Assembly (NCBI GenBank): GCA_036365455.1
Contig: JAWQUS010000027.1
Coordinates: forward strand, 20,262,501-20,326,500
DNA: 64,000 nucleotides
Origin: Macrosoma leucophasiata
Taxonomy: Eukaryota > Arthropoda > Insecta > Lepidoptera > Hedylidae
Direction: 5' to 3'
Under the pieces are notes generated by a model that saw only the letters and a program-made list of their open reading frames with translations, did not search any database and had not been told where the DNA came from. How positions within the stretch are numbered: the stretch's first letter is position 1; each line of letters opens with the position of its first letter. The translations under genes and the position numbers were made by a program. Of this stretch, positions 43,086 through 53,490 are shown one piece after another.

Positions 43086-44698
43086 TAGGTTAGGATCCCA
43101 TCGCAGAATCATTTCGTTCATCCAGATATGCCTATATGCATATTTATACATTATGCATATTTATAATCTAGAGAATGTATATCCACGAGGTTGCCAATCA
43201 AAAGGAGACGGCGAACGCCCATACTAGGTCCGGCCCACCTGAAAGGTTGGCGGACCAGAATGGTAATATTGTTAAAATACTCTTAAAATTATGCCATTTA
43301 CAAAGAATAAATAGAAGAAACCATAATCGACGGGAATCCAAAGATATTTGAGGTTATGTTGTTAAGTATGTAATAGGTATAATACTCATGTAGGTACAAT
43401 ACTTATGTATGTTCCAAGAAGCTTGAACAGTGAGAATACTTATTCGAACGAATATCCCTATAAGCGTGGTCCCACTTTTTCTTTAAACAAAAGCCAGGTC
43501 GTAGATATAATACAAAAACACTAAAAAGTAACTTAATGCTTTCAGTATTTACGGAGCACAAGTGCAGAAACGAATAACAAAAACAATAATCATAGCTATC
43601 AAAAACTAGGGATACCTACCAATTTCGAATTAATTTAATCGAATAAGTGTTTATGGTTTACAGGTAAAGTTCGATTTTTATCGATTCTTGTAAAACTTAT
43701 TTCTTTGAAAAATGGACGTAAAGTTACCAAAAACGAATTTAAACTAAACTATTTAACGTCATAACTATGATATGTGTATTTACGATTAAAGGTCCAACAG
43801 GCAGGATTTTTCAAGTATTGCTCTGAATCGATTCCAGAGTATTAACGATTCGACGAGACGTAATATTTTTTTTGTCAATAACTGGCATCCCGTTTTTTTT
43901 TGGCGGGAACCATGAAAGATGCGTGTGGTGCTCTTATTTTATTTTATTTTCTTGGTGTATTTTTGAGTTAAATAAAGTTGGTGGCATTTTGTTTGATATA
44001 AGCTTAATACAGTGCTCGGGTATAGTGAAATAGAATAACAGTGCGAAAACACGTTTTTTCGGGTTGCCTCCAAAACTTCATTGTAAATGTTCTGGTAAAG
44101 TAGCCATCGCTTTACTAGAATAACTGACTGTGACTGACTGACGGACTGATAAATTAACTGACAACTCTGACTTTTACGTTGCTTAAAATACGAATACGAA
44201 ATATCGTTTTATTTGACACTGGCAATATGCATAACAAGCGATGCCATAAAATTAAAAAAAAACTGGCATCCCTATTAAATATGGCGGTAGGACATTTTTT
44301 ATCGTTGAACTTCTTTTTTTTTTTGTTATATTTCATAAACCATCGGTTTCGGATCTCCCTCAATCATATATATAATAAAAAAAAGATATTTATTTTTATA
44401 AAGCTTTCATTCCTGTCCGCGGTATGTTCGTGGGCCAAATTTCGCCAATCTCCTTTGGTCGCAAGTATAATAATTATTATCTTTAACAGCCAGCAACTCT
44501 TTGGTATTTGCGGACGATTTAATAATGAGAAAAAAAAAACTTTAATTTGATATGACGTAAAAAGATATCGGGGCGGAACGAAAATAGGGCCGGCAACCTA
44601 GTGGATATATATGCTCTAGATTATAAATATGCATAAAAATTAGGTTTGCAGCATATCTGGATGAAAGAAATGATTCTGCAGTGGGATCCTAACATATC
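43086..44698. mobile_element. MITE-C copy 4, enlarged by insertions
   Basis: Ends AGGTTAGGATCCCATCGCAG (left) and CTGCAGTGGGATCCTAAC (right). The interior includes non-MITE DNA (43200-43890) and retroposed repeat R (43892-44260). MITE-like sequence resumes near 44455 (AAGTATAATAATTATTATCT). Confidence 0.65.
43892..44260 (+). mobile_element. Retroposed repeat R, copy 2, 12-bp target duplication
   Basis: Flanked by AACTGGCATCCC on both sides (43880-43891, 44261-44272). 369 bp from a T run and GGCGGGAAC to an A-rich tail (AAAATTAAAAAAA). A long duplication plus A tail indicates LINE-mediated retroposition. It could be a SINE or a processed noncoding transcript. No tRNA-like boxes seen. Confidence 0.8.
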
Positions 44699-44815
44699 AG
44701 TAAAGATGCAGCTTTCTAATGGTGAAAGAATTTTTGAAATCGGTCCAGTAGTTTTTGTGTGAAAACATTACCAATATACATACAAAACCACAAAATGTTT
44801 CCTCTTTATAATATT

Positions 44816-45177
44816 ATAGTACAGATAAAGTGAAAAACACCTTTGTGTTCGTTTTTTTTCTTAAACTTTCCCCTACGTTCTATCTGAAAGGGGATCAAGA
44901 GTCTTCCGATTTGGTGAGGATACATGAAGAGGGTAATGAATGTAGAAGACGCACAAAAGGTATCTAAGATTATAGGGATACTCGTATTACCCCGTAAGAG
45001 ACCTACATTAAAGATACATGCCCGTTCAGATAAAATAGCGATAATTGTCAAAAAGGGTAGAGTACAACATACCTTTTCAAAGCAATCATGGCGTCTACAG
45101 ATACTTAAAATCGTTATCCGACCCGAACAAATTCCAACTTTAATTAACACCATATGAGAACCATTTTAAACGAGATA
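44816..45177 (+). repeat. LINE scrap and a satellite-like fragment
   Basis: 44925-45010 contains a frame piece MKRVMNVEDAQKVSKI, like the LINE end at 26900. 45116-45175 (TCCGACCCGAACAAATTCCA, GAGAACCATTTTAAACGAGA) is a diverged part of the 252-bp tandem unit found at 46840-47710. Confidence 0.55.
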
Positions 45178-45395
45178 TAACCATTTTCGGTCCCGGTTGC
45201 TATCGTTAGATAGCATTCGTTAAACCTTGTCGGAGGCCTAATGGGCAGTTTGAAGACATCCGACAGCGGGTTGGCCACTAACCCTTATCTCCACCAACCC
45301 GCATTGGAGCAGCGTGGTGGAGTAAGCTCCAGGCCTCCCACCAAGAAGGGGAGATACTCGTACCCAGCAGTGGGACGTATCAAGGGTTGCCATTA
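45178..45395 (-). repeat. Family L repeat, reverse copy
   Basis: GAGGCCTAATGGGCAGTTTG, ACATCCGACAGCGGGTTGGC and GTGGGACGTATCAAGGGTTG. Gives the uninterrupted order that the 18405 copy lacks. Confidence 0.75.
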
Positions 45396-45404
45396 TTATA
45401 TATA

Positions 45405-46735
45405 ATAGGTTGGGGAAAAAGTATTTTCGCATTATAGTATGTATGAACTTGTAATAAAATTTCTTTGGCTGTAGTATTTGCATCTGGCTGGTTTTGGTAT
45501 CATTGAAAGTTAAAATTTTAAAGAACATAATTCCAAATTCAAATTAGGCAAATGTGTGATTTTCATTTGTTTTTCGGACTGTCAAGATGAGTGAATCTAA
45601 TGAAGAAATTCGATACGTTTTAAAAGTTTACTACAAAAAGGTAAAAATGCAACGCAAGCCGCGAAAAATATTTGCGATGTTTAAGGACCTAGTGCAGTGT
45701 CTGTGAGAGTAGCACAAATTTGGTTTAAGCGTTTTCAATCCGGAAATTTTGATGTCAAAGATGCACCTCGCTCTGGTCGCCCTAGTACGGATAAAATGAA
45801 TGCCATTTTTGAAAAAGTGGAGCAAGATCGACATATCAGTAGTTAAGACCTAGCTGAAGAACTAAGAATTGATCACAAAACAGTTTTGGCGCATTTGAAC
45901 GCTGAAAAGCTGGGTACAAAAATAGCTCGATATTTGGGTACCGCTGGTACGAGCTCACTGAAAGAAACCTAATGAACCGTGTACTCATTTGTGATTCTTT
46001 ATTACGACGTAATGAAACCGAATCATTTTTGAAGAAGCTGATAACTGGTGATGAAAAGTGGATCACGTACGACAAGAACGTGAGAAAAAAGGTCGTGGTC
46101 AAAGGCCGGTCAGGCTTCACAGACTGTGGCGAAACCCGGGTTAACTCGCAATAAGGTGATGTTGTGTGTGTGGTGGGATTGGAAGGGCATTATTCATTAT
46201 GAGCTATTACCACCAGGCAGGACTATCGATTCTGAACTCTACTGCGAACAACTGATGAGATTAAAGCAAGAAGTTGAGAGAAAGCGGCCGGAATTGATCA
46301 ACAGAAGGGGTGTGGTGTTTCATCATGTTATATAACGCTAGACCTCACACATCTATAGCCACTCAGCAAAAATTAAGAGAGTTTGGCTGGGAGGTGTTAA
46401 TGCATCCGCCGTATAGTCCTGACCTTGCACCTTCAGATTTCCATCTGTTTCGGTCTCTTCAGAATTCTTTATGCAATGTTAGGTTAACATCACGAGAGGA
46501 CTGCCAAATCCACTTGTCGCGGTATTTTGATGAGAAGTCCCAAAATTTTTATAGCAATGGGATTATGTCCCTTCTTACAAGATGGCAAAAGGTTATCGAA
46601 CAAAATGGTACATACATACTTTAGTTAAATTTAAATAAACTACGTATATTAATAATGTATGTTAGTAATGTAGTATATTAAAAAATGTTTAGAATTATCT
46701 TAAAAAATGCGAAGAAACTTTTTCCCCAACCTAAT
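45405..46735 (+). pseudogene. mariner copy 2, full length but frame-broken
   Basis: About 1.33 kb, the full size of a mariner, with both ends (AGGTTGGGGAAAAAGTATTT and the complementary GAAACTTTTTCCCCAACCT). The start codon ATG is intact (45588). The frame is broken by a one-base loss near 45640, a stop at 45845 and several indels up to about 45950, and by a short insertion near 46327. From about 45951 the sequence is nearly identical to copy 1. The catalytic motif segments TGDEKW, HH and YSPDLAPSD are recognisable. Confidence 0.9.
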
Positions 46736-46839
46736 ATATGGTTGTTATTTTAACCCGTCAAGTCACAAGAAAAATATGACAATTGATTTTAAATTGTGTT
46801 TAGCCGGCTGCGGCTTTACATTACTTGAAGCGTTAATGG

Positions 46840-47710
46840 AACCCTTTTTTTTGTTAATTCGGTTAATAAATAAAATTCCTCTTTTTTTAAAGCCACATTA
46901 ATTCAATAGCTCTTTGCGAAACCAATGAATATTTCAACATAATATAGTATCAGTATGTTGTTTTTTAATAAATATTGAGTTCTATTCAAACCCAATATGG
47001 CGTCTGTACCTAAATAGGTACTAGAATTCGAACAATAATTATGAAACCACATATCGGACCCGACCGAAATCCAAATTCAAATTAACAGCATACGAGAACC
47101 GTTTTAAACAAGAAAAAACAATTTGGTTGTTAATGGGATCCTCTTTTTCTGAAGCCATTAATTCAATAGCTCTTCGCGAAACCAATTAATATTTCAACAT
47201 AGTATCAGTATATTGGTTTTTAATAAATATTGAGTCCTATTCAAACCAAATATGGCGTCTATACCTAAAAACATAAAATACGAACAATAATTATGAAACC
47301 ACATATCCGACCCGACCGAAATCCAAATTCAAATTAACAGCATACGAGAACCGTTTTAAACAAGAAAAAACAATTTGGTTGTTAATGGGATCCTCTTTTT
47401 CTGAAGCCATTAATTCAATAGCTCTTCGCGAAACCAATTAATATTTCAACATAGTATCAGTATATTGGTTTTTAATAAATATTGAGTCCTATTCAAACCA
47501 AATATGGCGTCTATACCTAAAAACATAAAATACGAACAATAATTATGAAACCACATATCCGACCCGACCGAAATCCAAATTCAAATTAACAGCATACGAG
47601 AACCGTTTTAAACAAGAAAAAACAATTTGGTTGTTAATGGGATCCTCTTTTTCTGAAGCCATTAATTCAATAGCTCTTCGCGAAACCAATGAATATTTCA
47701 ACGTAACATC
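46840..47710. repeat. 252-bp tandem repeat, about three units
   Basis: The marker ATTCAATAGCTCTTCGCGAA occurs at 47161, 47413 and 47665 (spacing 252) and in a diverged form at 46901. The two central units are almost identical, the flanking ones diverged. Each unit contains CCAATATGGCGTCT-like and ACCACATATCCGACCCGACC sequences. No ORF spans a unit. Confidence 0.9.
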
Positions 47711-48299
47711 AATGCGTATATTGGTTTTGAATATTGAGTTGAAACATGTTCCGATGGGTTGTTGATGTAATTACGCTTCATAATACTTTCGATATATTGT
47801 TAGCTATTTGCTATCGACAAATAAATTATTTTGAGACTGAATTGTACCCACTAACTACGCTTGAGGGCATAGAAATTTTGCTTCCTTATTTGGATTCGAT
47901 AATATCTATACATCTATACAAATATATAAAATTGGAGTGTCTGTTTGTAATATAAAAATAACCTTTTTACTAAATGCATATGTATGTACATACGATAAAT
48001 ATATCAAAACATTTTTTTTTACAATTTTTGTCTGTTTGTACCGCTAATCTCGGGAACGGCTTTATCGATTTTGTCGGGACTTTCACTGGCAGATAGCTTA
48101 TGTGATAACTGAAGCTACTTTTATACAAGCTGCGCCCACGACTTCGTCCGGGTAGATATTGAACAATTATAAAATCTCGATAGTATAATGAAGTATAGCA
48201 TAAAAGTAGCTTAAGTTACTTCTTATCAGCACAGCTAGTTGGTAGATACACTAGGAACTCGATCTCATAGAAAAAACTGCTTGTAGAAGTATTTTAATA
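47711..48299. repeat. Family K debris
   Basis: 48030-48250 has CGGGAACGGCTTTATCGATT, GGGACTTTCACTGGCAG and GCCCACGACTTCGTCCGGGT, the family K motifs in reverse of 13134-13560. 47711-47950 shows nothing. Confidence 0.55.
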
Positions 48300-48370
48300 A
48301 ACTACCTCAGTTATCAGTGGTGGCAGGCTGCTACTGCTACACTGAGGTCCCTGGTTCGGTCCACGGATCA
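48300..48370 (+). repeat. SINE2 head fragment
   Basis: CTACCTCAGTTATCAGTGGT and GGTCCCTGGTTCGGTCCACG: tRNA-like head with decayed boxes, truncated by the following SINE1. Confidence 0.6.
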
Positions 48371-48387
48371 GTGTTAAGTGTATAGTT

Positions 48388-48680
48388 TTTACTGGTGGTA
48401 GAGCTCCAGTGACGGAGCTCGCGGGCGTAGGCACCACCGCATTACCTAATATACTTGCCGCTAAATGGTAGTGTTCAACACTATCGTGTTCCGGTCAGGT
48501 GGTAATGTACGGCCCTGTAATTTCCGGCACAGAGGCATAAGACCTTAGGCCTCAGGAGTGGTAACGCATTTGCATTTTGACCTTGGTCTTTGTGTGGGTG
48601 TCTATAGGCTGCAGTCATCACTTAACATCAATGTGAACTGCATGCTTGTTTACCACTTCCATTACAAAAAAAAAAAAAAA
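48388..48680 (+). repeat. SINE1 copy with long pure A tail
   Basis: ACTGGTGGTAGAGCTCC to CACTTCCATTAC, then about 18 A. The long homopolymer tail suggests a young insertion and supports retroposition. Confidence 0.85.
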
Positions 48681-48824
48681 AAGATTTCCTCCTTTTTCAA
48701 AAAGTTCCCAGTCCCGCTTTCTGATTTTGGTAATCAACCCGTTGAAGGCTCAACACTAATAACATGAAACAAAACAGTAGTGACGAATCGTTCATGTATG
48801 CTTATATATACATATATAATGTAT

Positions 48825-49184
48825 ATAAGTCTGTTTTACTATATGAAAGAAATAAACCTTGTGTTGCTGTAAAGAAGATTTATTGTTAGTTTTTTTTATA
48901 CAGAGACTATTTTATTTAGGTAATATAAAACAATATGAACTCAAACCTGTAAAGAAGAAACGACAATGAAAGTTTATTCTTTCACTTTTAAAACATAAAA
49001 TAATATAATATTAAAATTTTCATTGATTATCCAATTGTCAATCAACTCATATTTAAATCTGTCATCTGACATTCTGAATTTGTTTCTTCTTTAAAATCAG
49101 ACACTTAAAAAGTTAAAAACTATAACCAAACTTCATGGTAAGTAAACACACAGAGTGCGAAGAAAGAAATAGTATTTCTTTACA
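48825..49184 (-). repeat. 3' LTR
   Basis: 360 bp. Begins (in element sense) TGTAAAGAAATACTATTTC and ends CAGACTTAT. One base could be added at the inner end (T at 48824/53490 is shared), giving 361 bp and a 4-bp duplication. The ten-base segment 48958-48967 reads ATTGTCGTTT in element sense. Confidence 0.95.
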
Positions 49185-49195
49185 TCTCCCCCCAT
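49185..49195 (-). promoter_or_regulatory. Polypurine tract
   Basis: In element sense GGGGGGAGA stands directly before the 3' LTR's TGTAAAG. It is the expected plus-strand primer and fixes the LTR start at TG. Confidence 0.85.
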
Positions 49196-49221
49196 GGGGA
49201 AGGAAATTCACCCGTGAATTT

Positions 49222-52200
49222 TCACTCCAGTTCTCCATTTGATACTTGCACATTCTCATCCTCTGTTATCTGTACTGGAATTAGTTTTGTGATATGAAAA
49301 AGATTTGACTCTGTTTTTCTATGTCCTGTATCTATCTCGTAAATTGTATTAGATTTCTTTTTAATTATTTTATATGGTCCAATTCTCAATTCATCTAGCT
49401 TTTTCCTATTTAGTTTATTCCCATTTTCTATATATACTAGATCTCCCACACTGAATTCTCTTTGTTTTCTATTCCTATCATACCTCATTTTGTTATAGTA
49501 ATGTGATTTCAAGGTATTATTAAGCGCTGTTTTCTTATCTCCGATCCAGTCACTATTTATACCTCCTTGTTGTAGTTCTTTTGGTAAAACCTTAACATCT
49601 GTTCCGTATAGCAAATAACATGGTGCATAGCCAGTTACTGAGTGGTTAGTCTGATTGTATTTTTCTACACATTCATGTGCTATTGTAGTCCACGCTCTGT
49701 TTTCTCCATCTTCATTGATTTTGCATCTAATTTTGTTAACTATCGTTTGATTCAACCTTTCATTTAGGCCATTAGAAAACGGTGCATTCACTGCTGTAAA
49801 AATTATTGTTATTTGTTTGTCAGTAAGGAACTTCTTGAATTCTTTAGAGTTTATTCCTGGATACTGGTCGGTAAGGAGCATCCCAATCTCTTCGGTTTCA
49901 GCGACCTTATTTATTAGCTTTATAAAGTCATGTGCACCCTGGGTTTTTGATGTTATAATAAATGCATATCTAGTGAAGTGGTCCACTAAAAGATGTATGT
50001 ATTTCTTGGTTGATCTAGAACCACCAAAACCTCCAATTGTGTCTATTGATACTATTTCAAAGGGTCTTGTCGCTGGGCCTAAATATGACATTAATCCGTA
50101 TTTGTGTTGTCCTCTTGTTTTGTTTTTTATGCAAATTTCACAATTCCTACAAACATTTTTAATATTTTTCGTTAAATTTTTTGTTGCGTACAGTGAACTA
50201 ATAGTCGTTAGCATTTGTCCCACTCCAATGTGACATAGATATTCATGTATTCGCTTTATAAATTTAATACTGAATTCTTCTGTTATTATTATTTTCTCTT
50301 TGTTCCTAATTCTTTTGAAGTATAAATTGTGTTTTTTGATTATTTTATTATTGTTTCTCTGTATTTCTTTATTTTGATTCTGATCTATTACAATATCTTC
50401 TAATGTAATTAAGTTCACAACTTTCAGTTGTTCTTCTAGATTATCTTCTGGTTCTAATACAGGATTCCGACTTAAACAGTCCGCTTCTAAATTATCTTTT
50501 CCAGGGGAATATTTGATTTTAAAATCATATTGTGAAAGGTAATAAGTCAAATCACCTAGTTCTTCGTCTGTTCTAGCTTTTAAGTTCATGTTTTCTAATG
50601 GTTTATGGTCTGTGTAGACTGTAAACGATTTACCTATCAGCCAGTACTGCCAATATCTTAGTGCTTCTTTAATAGCTAAGCATTCTAAATATATTGCCTT
50701 TTTCTTCTTTTGCGCTCCATTCAGTTTTTTTGAAAAATAGGCTACTGGTTTTTCTTTACCATCTAGTTGTACTTGTTTTAAAATTGCTCCAACACCCAGC
50801 AGAGAACCATCAGTATAAATATTTATTGGTAGATTTTGATCATAAATTTCTAGTATTGGCTGTGAACACAAGAGACTCTTTATTTTTTCAAACGCATTTT
50901 GACATTCTTCAGACCAAACAAACTTTTGATTTTTTCTTAGCAAATTATGTAATGGGTCAAGAATTATTGCGCTCCTTGGTATATATTTATGGTAAAAGTT
51001 TACTTTTCCCAAAAATTGTCGAATATTCTTCTGTGTTTTTGGTACTGGAAATTCTTTTATCGAAATGAGATTGTCCTTCAGTGGTTGGATAGAATTATAT
51101 TGAATGATATGTCCCAGGTATTTTACCGAATCTGATGCAAATGTACATTTTATAAATTTTAGTCGAAATCCTTCCATTTGAATTGCTTCTAGTAACTGTT
51201 TCAAGTGACTTATGTGTTCATCAAATGAGTTTGAAAATATCAGGATGTCATCTATATAATTGACAGCAAAATCGGTTAGTTTATATTTTCTAAGTATGTT
51301 ACACAATATTCTTTGAAATATTGCTGGAGCAGTCTTCAAACCAAATGGTAGGCAAGTCCATTGAAAGTGTCCCTCTTGAGTTACAAACCCTGTCTTCTTC
51401 CTGTCCTCTACTCGTAGAGGTATAGACCAAAAAGCTGAATTAACGTCTAAGCTTGTAAAAAATTTGCAATTTCTTGTTTTTGTCATTAAATCGTCAATTA
51501 ATGGGAAGGGTTGAGCCTGAGGAACTACAATTTTATTTAAATCCCTGAAGTCTATACAGAGCCTTGATTTTTTATTTTCTTCCTTTTTAAATGTCAAAGT
51601 TACTGGTGCTGCGAATGGACTATAAGATTCTTCTATAAGCGCATTATCCAATAATTCGGCTATTTGTTCTGCTATCTCTTTTTTGTCTTCTATAGTGCAT
51701 CTGTATGGCCTCTTGCTGCAGTATTTATCCATTAATAAATCTATTCTTGCTTCATATCCTTTAACCTTTCCCACGTCATACTTGTTTTTGGCAAAAACTG
51801 ATTGATATTGTTGTATTAGCTTATTTATTTCTTCCCTTTTATCATCATCTAAATGACCAACCTTTATTTCAAATTCCTCCTCTTTGATATGTTCATTAAA
51901 ATTAATTTTGTTTTCGTTTTCATATTTATTACCTTCATTTTCACCTTCGTCTATCTTTTTCTCCATTTTTTTACTATTCTTTTCATGTAAGTATTGTTTC
52001 TGAGTTATTTTTAACTCCTCATTTTGTACTAGCTTGTATTTCTTTATCATATCTAATCCTATTAAGAAATCATATCTGAATTTGTGTTCGTCAATGATGT
52101 ACACATCCACATTTTCTTCTATTTCAAAAATTTTTATTTTTAAATTTGTCAAACCACTTGTTTTTTGGACACCATTAATTGTTACTATATTTTCTTCATT

Positions 52201-52353
52201 CGAGTTATGTCCTTTTGTATTTAGTTTTAGTAATTTGGAATTAATTAGAGATACATTTGAACCTGAATCGTATACTCCATAAATTTCTAATTTATTATTT
52301 AACAGTAGTTTGATCTTAATTAATGGTGTCACTACTAGTTTTTTTGTTCTGTT
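49222..52353 (-). CDS. pol: pol: protease, reverse transcriptase, RNase H, integrase
   Basis: Open from just after a stop at 52354-52356 to 49222, about 1040 codons. It has no ATG at its start and is expected to be made by a -1 frameshift from gag. Domains in order: aspartic protease (YDSGSNVSLI); reverse transcriptase with LPFGLKTAPAIFQ and the catalytic YIDDILIF; RNase H (YTDGSLLGVGA, YTDHKPL); integrase with HEYLCH and CRNCEIC zinc ligands, the D, D, E residues (SIDTIGG, LTDQYPG, NGLNERLN) and a GPY-type C-terminus (RIGPYKI). No stop or frameshift within it. The length is usual for Ty3/gypsy pol. Confidence 0.93.
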   Translation of the reverse strand, partial: NRTKKLVVTPLIKIKLLLNNKLEIYGVYDSGSNVSLINSKLLKLNTKGHNSNEENIVTINGVQKTSGLTNLKIKIFEIEENVDVYIIDEHKFRYDFLIGLDMIKKYKLVQNEELKITQKQYLHEKNSKKMEKKIDEGENEGNKYENENKINFNEHIKEEEFEIKVGHLDDDKREEINKLIQQYQSVFAKNKYDVGKVKGYEARIDLLMDKYCSKRPYRCTIEDKKEIAEQIAELLDNALIEESYSPFAAPVTLTFKKEENKKSRLCIDFRDLNKIVVPQAQPFPLIDDLMTKTRNCKFFTSLDVNSAFWSIPLRVEDRKKTGFVTQEGHFQWTCLPFGLKTAPAIFQRILCNILRKYKLTDFAVNYIDDILIFSNSFDEHISHLKQLLEAIQMEGFRLKFIKCTFASDSVKYLGHIIQYNSIQPLKDNLISIKEFPVPKTQKNIRQFLGKVNFYHKYIPRSAIILDPLHNLLRKNQKFVWSEECQNAFEKIKSLLCSQPILEIYDQNLPINIYTDGSLLGVGAILKQVQLDGKEKPVAYFSKKLNGAQKKKKAIYLECLAIKEALRYWQYWLIGKSFTVYTDHKPLENMNLKARTDEELGDLTYYLSQYDFKIKYSPGKDNLEADCLSRNPVLEPEDNLEEQLKVVNLITLEDIVIDQNQNKEIQRNNNKIIKKHNLYFKRIRNKEKIIITEEFSIKFIKRIHEYLCHIGVGQMLTTISSLYATKNLTKNIKNVCRNCEICIKNKTRGQHKYGLMSYLGPATRPFEIVSIDTIGGFGGSRSTKKYIHLLVDHFTRYAFIITSKTQGAHDFIKLINKVAETEEIGMLLTDQYPGINSKEFKKFLTDKQITIIFTAVNAPFSNGLNERLNQTIVNKIRCKINEDGENRAWTTIAHECVEKYNQTNHSVTGYAPCYLLYGTDVKVLPKELQQGGINSDWIGDKKTALNNTLKSHYYNKMRYDRNRKQREFSVGDLVYIENGNKLNRKKLDELRIGPYKIIKKKSNTIYEIDTGHRKTESNLFHITKLIPVQITEDENVQVSNGELE
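52338..52344 (-). promoter_or_regulatory. A AAA AAC slippery site for -1 frameshift
   Basis: The heptamer fits X XXY YYZ in the frame that ends at TAG 52335-52337, immediately after it. Slipping back one base enters the pol frame exactly. That frame is not the one in which gag is open upstream of 52440, which shows that gag has an indel. Confidence 0.75.
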
Positions 52354-52408
52354 TCATTTAACTCTGCTTCAATCACTGAATTATTTACATGTTTAATATA
52401 TCTTTTAT

Positions 52409-53464
52409 TTAATTTATCATCTTCTCTAACTCTAAACCAGCTTCGGAATGATAGCGAACCCCTTTATTTAATTTTACGCATATTTTGCATGGATAACGTC
52501 CTTCATTTGTAATATTTATCCTTTGATTTTCATACTTTCTGTACGTTCCATTCCTATTTTTATTTACCAAATGTTCATACTTTCTCACCTCATTGAATAA
52601 ACATACTATATCGTTCATTGCTTCTCTATTTATCTTCTCTAATACAAAACCTGGCAAACCTACCGCTATCAGATCCACCAGTGTACCTGTATCAATTGAA
52701 TTTCTCATGTCCAATAAAAGTTTTTCCTTTTTAATGGCATAGTCCACTAATGAACCATCCTTATATTTAAATAACAATGCATAGGTCACTTGGTTCCAGT
52801 TTTGTTTTGCAAATGACTCGCACAACTTTTCTTTCCAAACTATCCACTCTGAGTTGAGTGTTAATTTTATAATCATTGAGCTGTACCAATCAACACAACT
52901 TTTATCCATAAATAGTCGGAGAATCTCAATTTTTTGTTCATCTTTCATAATACCGAAGCGAGAACATTCTCTCTCAAAAATGTCAATCCATTGCCTTGCA
53001 TTCGAGTTTTTGCTCGTAAATTTCTCAATCACAAACTTCTCTGCGACATATTTCAGATTCTGTTTTTTTAAATCATGTGTATTTTCTATCAACTTTGTAA
53101 ACATTTCTTCCAATGAATTCGAATCTCTAATTTGTTCTTCAGATGCTCGGTTATGTTCAATTTCCTCCAGATATTGTTCTCCAAATTGTAAGTTACCATC
53201 AGCATCTATGTAAATTTCTCGTAATTTATCTGTCATAGTTATCCAAACTCTTCGTGTCTGATGTCTTTTCTTTAAACTATTTTTTACTTTGTTGTACACA
53301 GCTGTCTCAATTAATTCTTCGTGAAATCCAACAGACTGTAATTCCTCTGGTATAGCAATTTTTTTTTCATCTTTAGTTGTGATTGAGGTTACACAACAAA
53401 TATTAGATTTTCCATCATTCGCCGGTAAAATCGTGAATTCAAAACGTAACTGCTCCATTTGCAT
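52409..53464 (-). pseudogene. gag: gag, one indel before the zinc-binding end
   Basis: 351 codons from ATG 53464, 26 nt inside the LTR. It encodes a capsid-type protein: a middle region with RQWIDIFERECSRFGI and YSSMI, and the start of a zinc-binding motif near the end (CKIC, later RYH). The current frame stops at TAA 52409-52411. In a neighbouring frame, starting at about 52439, 34 codons stay open to the TAG beside the slippery site, beginning with Trp-Phe. The simplest explanation is loss of one base (or gain of two) near 52440, which removes the last zinc ligand and disconnects gag from the frameshift site. Otherwise undamaged. Confidence 0.8.
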
Positions 53465-53479
53465 CTTTTTATAAACAAA

Positions 53480-53489
53480 ATTGTCGTTT
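53480..53489 (-). promoter_or_regulatory. Candidate self-complementary primer-binding site
   Basis: In element sense AAACGACAAT directly follows the LTR (or one base after, depending on the boundary). It is an exact complement of ATTGTCGTTT at 48958-48967 of the 3' LTR, and complementary in 9 of 10 positions to the 5' LTR copy at 53624-53633. No TGG, as expected for a tRNA 3'-CCA primer, is found. Confidence 0.65.
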
Positions 53490-53490
53490 T

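Larger units (their letters stand above)
43027..44815 (-). repeat. Family J repeat split by a nested MITE-C
   Basis: The terminal part (ACTAGCGGCTCGCCCCAGCT) at 43027-43085 and the body (GATGCAGCTTTCTAATGGTG, GAAATCGGTCCAGTAGTTTT) at 44700-44815 are parts of one minus-oriented family J copy separated by about 1.6 kb. Confidence 0.65.

Noticed and set aside
46840..47710. CRISPR-like array
   Set aside because: Units of 252 bp repeated without unique spacers in an animal genome: a plain tandem repeat.
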